Shown one piece after another: positions 21,881 to 33,010 of a DNA stretch of 64,000 bases (position 1 is the stretch's first letter; every line of letters begins with the position of its first letter). The notes beneath the pieces are model-generated. The model was not told where the DNA came from and searched no databases. It worked only from the letters and a program-made list of their open reading frames with translations. The stretch comes from Leptodactylus fallax. Lineage: Eukaryota > Chordata > Amphibia > Anura > Leptodactylidae. The stretch covers positions 186,001 through 250,000 of the forward strand of contig CAMRHE010000649.1 in assembly GCA_947044405.1 (NCBI GenBank). The letters are read 5' to 3'. The position numbers and the translations under genes were made by a program.

Positions 21881-24682
21881 ACTTCATTCACATTCAAAGT
21901 GTTCAGTCAGTTGCATACTAGGAGATAGTAGTATAATGTTGCCGGTCAGCCATTCAAAGAGGGAAGAGTGAGATAGCGCCTTTTGTTTTTTTTCAGTGAG
22001 TACTCGCTACAATACTAGGAGATAACATAAATGGAAGGGGAAGAAAATAGTAAGTGCATATGGTATCCATTCTTCAATCCTCCATTCTATCACGTTCTTT
22101 GATATAGAGGTCAATTGAACAATGGATACAAAGGAACACAACTATCACAGTCACAAATGATAGTCATGTTCCCATTGATGGTGACTACAATTGTTCACTC
22201 CACCCCCTATCCACAGGTATGTCAGATCGCTTGGGGTCTGACGGCTGGGACCCAATGATCAGGAGAATGTGAACCCGAAAGTCCTCCTGCATCCACCAAG
22301 CACCACTGTGTTCACTTGACTGGTGTTCCATTCGCTTCCATCAGACTGAATCTCAGGGGTTACGTCTCTAATTTCCATACAATGAAGTGCCAATTGTAAA
22401 AGTGGTCATTCAGTGTATACAGGCATTTAGTTTATTTTTAAGTATTTTTTTCATTAATATAGAGTCACTATAGTCTTCAGTGTTGCCATCACTCATATTG
22501 GTCCCAGTCTACATTATGGCTCCCAACACCAGATGTCCCCAGGAGAGGGGGACATGAATATGAGTGTTTATTATTTTTCTGCACCTCCACTGGGCTTCCA
22601 ATTAATAGACTCTGAAGTCTGAGGAGACCCCAGAGTATAATAATTATGTGTGGGTGATAGACCCCCAAAATTTTGGGTGATCCTGAAATTTTTACAAAAT
22701 TTGTATCAAGCCAGGCTTGTTACGAACCGATTTGTTCATCTGTGTGGGGGTGTGGGAAGATATAGGAATACAAAAAGAAAACCTATGCAAACAGAAGGAG
22801 GACATCCACCTGCATGCACAGTGTCAGCTGAGGTACCAAGGCCCACCAGATAAAATGATTCTGAGAGCCTAACCTCCAACAACCCCTAGGATATAGACCA
22901 TGGTACCCTACAAATGTAGGTGTCCTATACTAGACCTTTATTGCGTTAGAGCCTGGGTCTATCAGAGGATACTCTGGTACGCTGATGGGTCAGTCTGAAA
23001 TGATTGGTCAGATTGAAATCCTGGGCCCTAGTATTTCACAGCAAACCACGAAGCTGACCACGGAGCCACCAGGATGCACCATGAATGTAGACATATATAA
23101 GAGTAGTAATCCCCCATTGATACATATAATTGTGGTCATGCGGAACATTCTGAAACATCTCCTTCACAGCTTCGGCTCTACATGTAATCTTGGCAGCTCT
23201 TTAAAGGAGACTTACTTCCTATTTTTTCAACATTCAGTTTATTTGTTCTTCTGATTGTTTTGGTTCATTCAGATTTTGAGTCATTTGTATATCAAAACTC
23301 CTGTTTTAAAGCCACACATGAACCCTGGAGAATATGGGGATGTCATTGTTTGGCTTCCATTTGGTGACCAGATCTTCCTGTGGAAGTGGTATTTGCCTCG
23401 AAGCATTTTCTGATGTCAGTTCAAACAATGCAGAGATCAATAGCGATGCCTCATTGGTCTTCACTATGTACAGCATCCACATGCTCTTCTATCTCAGATT
23501 ACTAATAACGCAGATGGTAAATTATATCGCTGGAATACACCCAAGTATCCCATTGAGACATTGCATAATTTCATTGTGTGGGAAATATCATATTCATAGC
23601 AAAACTCAAAGGCCATTTGGTGTGATCTTTTTCAGCTAGTCAAAAGTCTTAAAAGTATAAACAGTATGTTCTAACTGTACACGTAGCACAGGACACGATT
23701 GTAGGATCTCTTAGGATGTCTAGGTCACTTCTTCTCAAGCCTTTTCTACAGGGGTACCACCAGCAAGAATTTGGTGATGTATACGCCTCACCAAAGATTG
23801 ATGTTCATGGCAAAATTACATAAATAGCTGAGTTTATTGTCCCTGTCAAAATGTATTACCTACATGAAAATAACTATGATATATCTGGTGTTTCTGATAA
23901 ACTACATGAGTCATTCCTGCTCCATTCTCTGTGTATCAGCTGTTGGGGTGCCTGCCAAGTGTGGGAACCTCACCGATCTGATATTGATGACCTATCCTAT
24001 CCAATATATTTGGCCCTGAAAACCCATTTAATAATGACAGATGAGCACAATGGACTAACTTTGGTATCCATGGCTGAAATGTGACCTCCATTTCCCTAGC
24101 AGTGGCTGAAACAGAGGATAAAATATAGGGATCACCCCAGATTCACCATAGTGAGAAGGGCCAGAGGACTAGAGGAGGAAGTAAAAGCAGTGACCACTTG
24201 TGTCTTGGTATATAGAGTGCCCTGTGGATATCGTGTGACTAAAGGAACTGTGCATCTATGTTACTTGTGACTGCAAGATTAGCCTAAGTAAACTATGGTG
24301 TGAGCATCATCTGATGAAATGCCACATTTTCCCCCTCAACACTGTACCGCCCCAGGACCTTTACGAGGAATTAGTGCCAGCTTCAAGAAGGAGTGAGTAG
24401 CCACTAGCATGGGATTTTTCCCTGGCATCATCTCCACACTGCTAGCCCCAGTATATTGCACAGGGATTGCTAGCCTGTCTTGACTCTACATACGGCCATC
24501 AACAGTTACCCATCTAAGGTTGCTTAACTAAGGAGGTTATTCTTCACTTCCTTACTGGTTACTCCGTTGTGACCCTTGACAACCGGAAGTTTCACTCTGA
24601 TGGCAGAGGAGAAAACATACTTAACCCTTGCCTCCCACAAGTTACCTCACCCAGGAAAAACCAGGGCCTTCAAACCATTGAA
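21881..24682. other. Non-coding DNA with scattered repeat pieces
   Basis: Bases 22610-22720 match the GACCCCAGAGTATAATA repeat and its continuation (TTACGAACCGATTTGTTCAT), which has an inverted partner near 31730-31910. Other parts show no gene-like frame and no repeats that I recognise. Confidence 0.4.
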
Positions 24683-25010
24683 TTAAAGGGGTTGTCCATG
24701 GAATATTTATTCACTTACTTGGTCTGTCGGAGCAATATTCAGATCCCCGGGTCACACTCCACCCACTCCTTCTCCTATCTCACAGGTAATTAATGGGGTC
24801 TGGCTTTGCTATTGCCAGCGAGCCACCATAAAACAGGTAATGAATTACCTATGAGATCAGGGAAGGAGGGGGGTGGAATGATTGTGGGGCAGAGTATCAC
24901 AGGAGGAGAAGCGACCCAAGGAGAAGAACGTTGCTTCCAATCAACCAACCCCTGGGTCCATTCCACCGGACCCAGTAAGTGAATAAATACTCCCCAGACA
25001 ACCCCTTTAT
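24683..25010. mobile_element. Fold-back MITE with TTAAAGGGGTTGTCC ends
   Basis: The left end is TTAAAGGGGTTGTCCATGGA and the right is ACAACCCCTTTAT, its imperfect complement. Inner arms also pair (AATATTTATTCACTTACT against AGTAAGTGAATAAATACT; CCTATCTCACAGGTAATTA against GTAATGAATTACCTATGAG). There is no coding capacity. The TTAA-like ends suggest the same T2/Kolobok-like class as others here. Confidence 0.7.
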
Positions 25011-26202
25011 CCTTTGCACCTTCAGATTGCTTGTAAGCAGACGACTGTGCTGCTATAAGGGTTAACTCACCCTTGCTAAACCATCCCATGCTTGGGGAAA
25101 CACAACTCTGACACAGGTTAATGCTGAAAGTCCAACCTGCAATACTATGTTGGTTGTCTCCCACTATATGTACCCACTATACTTACATACTCTGAGCCCC
25201 AAGAGACCTTTCTACCACTGGCTGCTCCAAGCATCTCAACATGGCTAATAGACCCTCTAACTTGGCCTAACAAAAGTGACCCCTTCCTCACTCTCAGCTC
25301 AACTGGGCAATGATCCTCCATTCTAGGACATTAACACTAATTGGCTCTGATTCCATCTTCCTCTGAACTTGGATTCCTCCTTGCAGATGAGAAGTCCTTC
25401 TCTTGTCCTATACTGGACCTGTGCTTCTTCTTGTAGAGCCTGGCCTTGCATAGCCACCATTTTATACAGTGCATTGGACCCAACATGTTGCGTTGAGCCT
25501 GGCAAGCGACTGCATCTTTGAGACTTCTGGCAGAGGGCTCCTGCAGTTTGACCTTTTCCTCTTCCAGTGTCTGTTTTCATCCTCATCCACGTCTACAGCT
25601 TCAGTATTGTAATTGTCCTCGCAACAGAGCATGTAAGCTCCCAACACCTTTTTTGGCACCACGTGGTGAGCATTACACTGATAGAGTCTCCACAGTCTCA
25701 GGGTATTTTCTTCCACACCTGCTTGGGTGCCTGTCAAACAGAATGGTTTTACCTATTATTTGTCCTGTAAGAACACTACTGCAGTGTCCTTGGCCTCCCA
25801 GCCCCGTGAACTCCACATAATCTTCCCTATGGCCAGTCTCTGGGCTTGGATTGTGACTGCACTTTCCCGCACAGGCAGCGGGGAGTCTACATATAGCCAT
25901 CTATGGTTATCCTATACCTCATTATAACTGCAACCACTGCAGCCCCTACAGTTACACCATTGGTAGCAAAACCTGTTATTTTTACAATGACTTCTGCAAG
26001 TCTATCTTTATTTAGATAGTAAGAATAGAATGATAATAGGACAATATCCCCACAAATCTCTGCTGTAGCTAATACATAAGGATACCTGATCTATGTTTGT
26101 AATACAGTACATAAAGTAAGCTGAGTGTATGACCAATGTATATACTGTTCTGTCACTATTTAAGAATATTTCCTTTACTAATATGTCTTTCTTTTCTTGC
26201 AG
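25011..26202 (+). other. Intron-like DNA before the C1QTNF7 signal-peptide exon
   Basis: No repeat family or gene-like frame is recognised. The last 25 bases are the pyrimidine-rich acceptor (TTTCTTTTCTTGCAG) of the next exon. Confidence 0.4.
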
Positions 26203-26448
26203 GGTTGATAATGATTATATTGCTATACGTTACAAGTTTTGCACTCTGTATCACTGGGCAGCCAGCAAGCAATAAGCGTAAGGGAGAACAACAGAATATA
26301 CAGTACGTCTGTAGCATCCCAGGATTGCCGGGGCCACCTGGATCCCCTGGGACAAATGGATTAGTTGGGCCACATGGACGGATTGGGCTTCCCGGAAGAG
26401 ATGGGAGAGATGGTAGAAAAGGTGAAAAGGGTGAGAAAGGCACAGCAG
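26203..26448 (+). CDS. C1QTNF7: C1QTNF7 exon: start codon, signal peptide, first 14 collagen triplets
   Basis: The acceptor TTTCTTTTCTTGCAG ends at 26202. Eight untranslated bases precede the ATG at 26211. The exon ends with GCA-G before GTAAAG. Because it begins with a splice acceptor, at least one more upstream exon must exist. Confidence 0.93.
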
Positions 26449-29400
26449 GTAAAGAACTTAGCAAAATGACAAGTCGCCTGTATTCTGTGGGTCAGTGCAA
26501 TACCAAATACCAAATTAATATAGTTTTTTTTTTTATGTTTTAACACCTTAAAATAAATCCCAAAATGCAAAAAAAAAATTCTTGGAGTCACCATAATCTA
26601 AAACCCCTAACTTTTTTATATTTCCGTATAAGGGGATGCATAAGGCGTCTTTTTTGCGAGGCCAAATGTAGTTTTAATTTACACCATTTTGGGGAATGTC
26701 TGTTGTTTTGAATGTTTTTTTATCAAAATTTTTATGTGAAAAAAACAGCAGTTCGGCTGTTTTAATTTTTTTTTCCCATTTCAGTATTCACCATAGGGGA
26801 AAAATAGTTTTATAAGTTTGTAGACTGGATGTTTTCAGACACAGGGATACCTAATATGTGTGTTTTACTTTATTTCTTATCTTATCCACCTTAGGCAGCT
26901 TGAACTGAGGCATAAGGGGGGATTTATAAGTACCTGCACTGATCGCAGAGACTGCCGTATTATACAGTGTCTATGGCAGCCACTTAGTCTCTGAGCAGCT
27001 GACATATTTAAGTACCTCAAATCCACCATAATAGTGCGGTGGATGTCGGGAAGAGTTAATTCCATCCATATAACTATATTTATATATTATTATAATAAAT
27101 GGCACAGCATATAGTTAAGCCTAAAAGTATTCACCAACCATCCACTGTAGTAACCACTATACAGTATCTCAAGATTCAAGTGAATGGGAGTGAGCTGAAA
27201 TACCAGGTACAGCCCATTGACAAGAGTGGCGCTGTGTCTACTTTAATTTCTTAGAAACTCATAAACTGGAAGGACCATTGTTTTAAATGGAGTCTGTCAC
27301 CAGAACCCACCATATCATCCCAGCCCTGCAGATAGATAGGTTAGGGTCACCTGAAGCAAACAGTGTTTTCCACTTGTGAATCGCTGCCTCTGTTGCCAAG
27401 GCATCGCTTTTTTTATCAATATGCTCCAAATGCCCTCATTGCTCCAAAGTTCTAATTTGCATATTGACAAAAACGGCAATATTTTTGCAACAAAGGTGCT
27501 GATTCACAAGGGGAAAACACCAATAGTTTCTGGTGACCCTAACATATCTATCTGCAGGTCTGGGTAGATATACTGGGTTCCGTTGACAGACTCCCTTTAA
27601 ATAGCCTCATAGGCTTACTTATCATGAGTTGATTTCCATAATTTTCCATAGGGAACAGTTTGTATTTGTTTGACATGGATACATCCTGTACCATCAGGAT
27701 GTTCTGAAAAGTACAGGAAAGATGAAAATGAAGTTTTGTTTATTAGATTTGATTTACTTTTTGATTTTCTTACATTTCAGGTGCATTGTATTAAGAAACT
27801 ATAACTATGAAAAACAAAATGGGGCTAAGGTAGCAGCTATTGTACTCACAATAAATAAAATATTCACAATGAATATTTTGGTGGGGTCAGGAACGTCTTT
27901 GATCTCGATGATGAAATCCGCTTGATTACCGTATATAATGAATGGAAAGATACTGACATCATATTATGTATAACAGATGGCAGAGCTATAAGTCATTAAA
28001 GTGTATCTGTACTTAAAAGAAAATATAAGTGAATATAAGAAGCTTTGTGATATACTGGTAGTTTCATAAAGAATAATGCTTCTTTCTCCATTTATCAGGC
28101 TGCTTTCCTCCCCCTCCCTTCACTCTGTCTCTCTCTCTCTCTCTCTCTCTCTGTCCAGCAACCTTCTCCCACCTCATCCCCTCACTATAGATGTCTATGA
28201 GTATCTCAATCTGTGTGTGAAGCTAGCAGTCCATCTAAGGGGTTGGAAAGCAGTCTTAAAAATGGAGAGAGAAGCATTTTCCTTTAATAAGATATGTTAC
28301 AATGATTCTTATATTCACCTGTACTATTCACTTATGGAAAGTTGTTTTAGTATTATCGGTAAGCTTTAAAGCATCAAAAGAAAAGAAAAATCACTATAAC
28401 CGTTCAGTTGTAGAGTTCCAACATGCTTGATCCTTCTTTTGCCAGCATCCCCAGTGTGCAGAGGCCCATATGCCCATTAGATTTTTCACTATTTCTATAG
28501 AAATTGCCCATTTTATCTAATATTTAGCCTCTTCATCTGCAACCTGAAAGACATCAACCTTACGGGACCCAATAGTTGACCAAATAAGCGTTTAATCGAC
28601 TGCTATTCTTCTTTAACCTCCATACACATGCACACTTGGCTGCAGCCAGACACTTCTTGTGCCAGCTACTCTCCCTTAAAAATAAAGGATTGGACATTGA
28701 AATTCACTGTGACAAACCCTTCAACCCTGACATCATTTCTCATGGCAGAATCCAATCCAGGACCAATACAAATTATGGACATATAAAGATCAGTGCTTAC
28801 CAGCAGGTAAGCCAAACAATAAAGGAAGATTTTATCCATCTAATTCCTGCTGGTGAGCGCTGATCTTTATACGTCCATAATTTGGATTGGTCCTGTGATT
28901 GGATTCTGCCTACTGACGTCCTGGTGAAGACGATCCAGCTGCTAATTCCCAGCTCCAACACATTCTATAAGGCATTTGTGGTTGTTGTGGCCAGTTCACA
29001 ACCCCCAAAAGGTGAGCAGCCATTTTTACGGTTTTTCTGATTCAACACATTTGTACCAAAACGGTATCACAAGAGGAGCAGCTCGGTGCTGTTTTTTTCT
29101 GTTTACTTATCATTTCTCATGGGACAGTCAGGAGACTGTTTTTAGGATACTAGTTTTCTTATATAGCTCCCTCTTATACACTAGTTCTGAAAGGCACATA
29201 GGCTAGCTTAGAGAAATGTCTTCCATTTATAACAGTATCAACATTTATTTGAAGGTTTACGAGGAAAAACGGGTCCTCTTGGACCCATTGGTGAAAAAGG
29301 AGATCAAGGAGAAACTGGCAAAAAAGGACCAATTGGACCATCTGGAGACAAGGGGGAAATTGGACCTGATGGACCATTGGGACCTAAAGGTGATAAAGGG

Positions 29401-29883
29401 ACAAGAGGAGATCCTGGAGAACCAGGAGTGTGCAAGTGTGGTGATATAATCCTCAAATCTGCTTTCTCAGTTGGGATCACCACTAGTTTCCCTCAGGAAA
29501 GACTTCCAATTCTATTTAACAAAATTCTCTTTAATGAAGGAGAACACTACAACCCATCCATAGGGAAGTTTATTTGTGCAATTCCTGGAATTTATTACTT
29601 CTCCTATGACATCACTCTCGCAGACAAGCACTTGGCCATCACCCTTGTGCATAATGGAGAATACAAAATAAAGACATTTGATGCCAACACGGGAAATCAT
29701 GATGTTGCCTCAGGTTCAACATTACTCTACCTAAAGCCGGAAGATGAAGTCTGGCTGGAGATCTTCTTCCCAGATCAGAACGGTCTGTTTTCAGATCCCA
29801 GTTGGGCAGACAGTCTGTTTTCTGGATTTCTTTTATATGCAGATACTGATTATCTGAATGCTTTGTCTGATGATGATTATTGA
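26211..29883 (+). CDS. C1QTNF7: C1QTNF7 (CTRP7), complete coding region in two exons
   Basis: Coding parts 26211-26448 and 29255-29883 join (phase 1, within a glycine codon) to 288 codons plus TGA, against about 289 in mammals. Residues 1-17 are a signal peptide ([16 protein letters not shown]). A short linker contains Cys34. Residues 38-136 are 33 unbroken Gly-X-Y triplets, followed by a C-x-C pair at 139 and 141. A C1q globular domain follows from about residue 146 ([20 protein letters not shown] ... [19 protein letters not shown] ... SLFSGFLLY), with an acidic tail, SDDDY. The protein is secreted and should assemble as collagen-stalked trimers; receptors are not established. The ortholog call rests on the signal peptide, the [20 protein letters not shown] collagen stretch and the C1q sequence. 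The neighbour CC2D2A supports it. The ATG has A at -3. Confidence 0.96.
26520..26880. repeat. Dispersed AT-rich repeat, second copy
   Basis: ATTCTTGGAGTCACCATAAT, AACTTTTTTATATTTCCGTA and GGGGATGCATAAGGCGTCTT parallel 7300-7400. It lies in the C1QTNF7 intron and has no coding frame. Confidence 0.6.
27283..27600. mobile_element. Fold-back MITE, TTAAAgGGAGTCTGTCACC family, in C1QTNF7 intron
   Basis: The left end is TTAAATGGAGTCTGTCACCA and the right is GACAGACTCCCTTTAA; both contain TTAA or close to it. Inner arms pair as well (CTGCAGATAGATAGGTTAGG against CCTAACATATCTATCTGCAG). It is about 318 bp and non-coding. An 81-bp deleted relative is at 30287. Confidence 0.8.
28124..28156. repeat. (CT)n microsatellite
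   Basis: TCTGTCTCTCTCTCTCTCTC continues as CT units to about 28151. It is a simple repeat. Confidence 0.9.
28744..28910. repeat. Near-perfect 167-bp fold-back
   Basis: The arms GGCAGAATCCAATCCAGGAC...AAATTATGGACATATAAAGA and the complement of GGCAGAATCCAATCACAGGA...AAATTATGGACGTATAAAGA differ by only a few bases. The arms are about 65 bases and the loop about 35. It lies about 340 bases upstream of the last C1QTNF7 exon and is probably a small MITE. Confidence 0.85.
29255..29883 (+). CDS. C1QTNF7: C1QTNF7 last coding exon: collagen remainder and C1q domain
   Basis: The acceptor is weak in pyrimidines (ACATTTATTTGAAG, ends 29254). The exon starts GT-TTA-CGA to complete the split glycine codon, reads 19 further collagen triplets and the whole C1q domain, and ends at TGA 29881-29883. 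The 3' UTR continues to the poly(A) signal at 30136. Confidence 0.94.
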
Positions 29884-30135
29884 TACATGGCTCCAGTTCT
29901 CATGGAATGGGTTCCTTATAGGTTCTAATAACATCTTGATACATCAGGGCTCTTTAGGTTATATACCAGTCTTCAGTGGTTCTCTAGGACACTGGGCATC
30001 TTTAATAGCTTGTACATAAAGGGATGAAGTAATCCAGTATCAATCAGTAGACAAAAATATCCACCATAAACTACTGGGCATTAGAAGACTAATTCTGGAA
30101 TACCTTGTGGAGAACCATCTTATTACATAATAAGA

Positions 30136-30141
30136 AATAAA
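30136..30141 (+). terminator. Poly(A) signal AATAAA of C1QTNF7
   Basis: AATAAA in ATAAGAAATAAAGACAATGG lies 253 bases after the stop codon and is the first canonical hexamer downstream of it. Cleavage would be expected 10-30 bases later. Confidence 0.7.
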
Positions 30142-30286
30142 GACAATGGGGAACATTCATTAAGCAAAAAGTCAATGGAAAAATGCACAGATTTGGACTA
30201 AAAATAATGCCTTTTAGCCTTTTTTGCTCTATACAATAATTTCTTTAAAATTGGGCAAGATATGAGCAGGTGAGTGCCTAACAGAT

Positions 30287-30367
30287 TTAAAGGGAGTCTG
30301 TCACCAGAATTCAGCATATCATCCTAGTTCTGCAGATAGATAGAATCTGATGAAAGACTCCCCTTAA
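30287..30367. mobile_element. 81-bp deleted TTAAAGGGAGTCTGTCACC MITE
   Basis: It starts TTAAAGGGAGTCTGTCACCA and ends AGACTCCCCTTAA, with TTAA at both ends. The middle of the 318-bp relative (27283) is missing while ATCATCCTAGTTCTGCAGAT is kept. Confidence 0.75.
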
Positions 30368-30540
30368 GACTATTTTTTCTGATATAGATAACACCTAAAA
30401 TCTAATAGCATTATATAAAAAGCTGGAAAAATTTTATATGCCCCAATGTATTATTACTATTGAACCTCAAATATGTTATTTAAAATCAAAAGAGTTTATA
30501 TTTATTGTACAAAATTATAACTTTTTACCAATGTATAATG

Positions 30541-30925
30541 AAAATGGAGCTGTACTTACAGTCCTATCTGCAAGCAGCATAGAGCACGAGGAGATGAGAA
30601 AATTGATAAATGCTTCTGTGGGGAAAAAAATTTAGTATAACCTGTCATTTATCCATTTAGATAACTGGTCTTTTTATACTGAGGAGTCAAGTGGGCGGTC
30701 CTACTCAGTGATTGATAGTTATCTATGCATACAGTCATTGATGGAATGTGGTTGTCACTCAATGAAACAGACTGCCCACTGGACTCCTTAGCATAGGAAG
30801 AGCAATGGTTTAAATGGATAAATAACAGGTTAAACTGAATGTTTTTCCAAAAAAAACTATATTTCAATCTGCTCAGCTCCTCCTGCTCTATGACATGCTG
30901 CCCAAACATGTGAACGGGTCCTCAG
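30541..30925. mobile_element. Fold-back repeat with GCAGCAT/ATGCTGC arms
   Basis: Outer arms (GCAGCATAGAGCACGAGGAG and CTCCTGCTCTATGACATGCTGC) and inner arms (ATAACCTGTCATTTATCCAT and AATGGATAAATAACAGGTTA) pair around a centre near 30740. It is related to 21310-21485 and non-coding. Confidence 0.65.
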
Positions 30926-31479
30926 AGTTCTGAAAAAAACAAAGGACAACTGTTTTCCTAATTCCCATAGACTTCAACAGGGAGAACTACAGCCACCTAC
31001 ACATTTTCAGCCATTGCTGGCCAGCTGAATGGTGACCAACACCTGAAGTACTGCCTTTGAGGATCCCAGAGGTAAAAATTCAACCTGTCACGCATTAATA
31101 GCACATTCTGTGCAGCAGAAAGTGGAAAAAGCCTTATAAAGCTAATCATATTTATTAATGGGTTTCTACTAACCCAACTTCTCTCTTAGGCCTCATGCAC
31201 ATGACCAAGTGTGCAGTCCGAGGGGGTTTTGATGGTCCATTTCATTCCAAGGATTATGGAACACGTCCTATCCTGCTCCAAGAAAACATATTGGAATGGA
31301 ACCCCCCACTGAAATTAATGTAGCACGGAAGATACCTGGATGTAATTGTGTAAAAAAGTTGGAATCCCCACTGTCTGCACATTTGGTAGTGTTCAGGTTT
31401 GGCAGCTTGAGTCCTTGTTTAGTTTGTGGACGAACAAGTTCAGTACGAACCACACTTTAAGTTGGCTTAAAACATAGTG

Positions 31480-31920
31480 TAGAAAAAAACATTCATACTC
31501 ACCTTCCGATACCTCTTTGGGCCTCCTCACAGCATGTGGTGCTCTCCTGGAGACATCTGGCGCTCTTCTGTGACGTTGTCGGACCAGGGGTTGCAGCTGA
31601 GTCCTAATGACATTATGACACTTGGTGTGCCAAAGTCACCACTGAGGCCCAATCACAGGCCTCAATGCTGAGCCTGGGCCGATGACATCACAATAGAGCC
31701 CAAGAGAGGTAACGGAAGGTGAGTATGAATGTTTTTTCACCTCCACTGGGTCTCCACCTATTATATTCTGGGGTCCGAAGAGACCCCAGAGTATAATGGG
31801 TCAGCCATTTTAGTTCATCCGAGGTGAATCTCCATTTGTTCGGTTTCGGAAAAAAAAACAATTTGTAATATTCGGGTCTAACACAGCTTGGTAAGAACCG
31901 ATGCATCCATCTTTACTTCT
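31480..31920. repeat. Long copy of the GACCCCAGAGTATAAT dispersed repeat
   Basis: It contains ATACTCACCTTCCGATACCT near the left and GGAAGGTGAGTATGAATGTT near 31714, an inverted pair. It then has the palindrome TTCTGGGGTCCGAAGAGACC-CCAGAGTATAAT and a tail (GGTAAGAACCGATGCATCC) inverted to that near 22730. It is a compound non-coding element. Confidence 0.6.
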
Positions 31921-32474
31921 GAGTGCTCAAAATACCCCTTCAGTAGTGACATGCATTCTGTGCAGCCACACAGGTCACACACCCCCTAAGGCCAGCCCTG
32001 ACATCAGCCAAATACCTGATAATTAACTATTTCTTATCTGTATCAGCTCATGGACGTCAAATGGTCACATTTTCTAAATTTATATTTACCCCAACAAGAT
32101 ATTTTTGAAATAGACAACTACAATAAAAATGTTAAATATATGATCTTTGTAATATACACAATGTATATCATTACTGAATTTTCCATACGTACAAATGAAA
32201 AATAAAATAACATAAAAATTTAATAAAAATGTAATTATACACAGACTGATATCCATACATACAATGTATGGTTAGCTTCTAGACGTCATTATTGTTGTCT
32301 TGAAAGTATTACACCCTATGGACACAGAGCTGGGGCCGAGTTTGTAGCAGAATGCTGTCAGATGACAACAAAGTGGATTTTTCTTGCAGAATCCAGCAAC
32401 CAGGCAAGCCAGATATAAACTAAAACTTGACACTCGAAGTGACATCCGAGTTTCATCCAAGTGCATTCTGTGAT

Positions 32475-33010
32475 GTACTTACACTGTCAAGCAAAAGGGT
32501 AACAATGTATTGAACTTGTGACTTTCAGGCTCCATATCTCACCATCCGCTACAGCTTCCAACGTGAGACTACCATCATTTTATAGACAATCATCTTGGCT
32601 ATCTCATACATAAACATGACTTACAACTATTTAGCATATGATTAGTTATGCAGATTCTTGTCATGTAACTGCATTGTTACTGTTTTGCTCCTAAAATTCT
32701 AAATTTAAATTTTTATTATTTTGTAAATCCACCTTTGGCTTTCAACACTGCCTGAATCCTTCTGGGCACGCTCTAGGCTCTAAGGTACTACAAATACTTT
32801 ATACTCATTGGTTCTATATTGCTTGGGTTTGTTTTTGTTCATGGCAAGAATCTGCATAACGAAGCATATGCTAAATAGTTGCCAGTCAAATTTATGTATG
32901 AGATAGCCAAGATGATTGTCTATAAAATGATGGTAGTCTCACGTTGGTAACCGATCAAGACAAAAAACACTACTGTTACCACTAAGATCAAGACACATCA
33001 AGTCACAAGA
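32475..33010. mobile_element. Fold-back Tc1/mariner-type MITE
   Basis: Arms of about 100 bases (CCAACGTGAGACTACCATCA, ATAGACAATCATCTTGGCTA, and GCATATGATTAGTTATGCAG) recur inverted at 32820-32950 (ATGATGGTAGTCTCACGTTG). The centre reads like sequence flanking Tc1-type transposons. No transposase frame is seen. Confidence 0.7.

Noticed and set aside
27780..27840. A possible extra exon between the C1QTNF7 exons (ACATTTCAG acceptor, GTAGCA donor)
   Set aside because: Including it would break the collagen Gly-X-Y frame that joins perfectly from 26448 to 29255.
30438..30635. Frames after the C1QTNF7 stop as possible extra exons
   Set aside because: The stop codon is followed by a plausible 3' UTR with AATAAA, and the C1q domain is complete.
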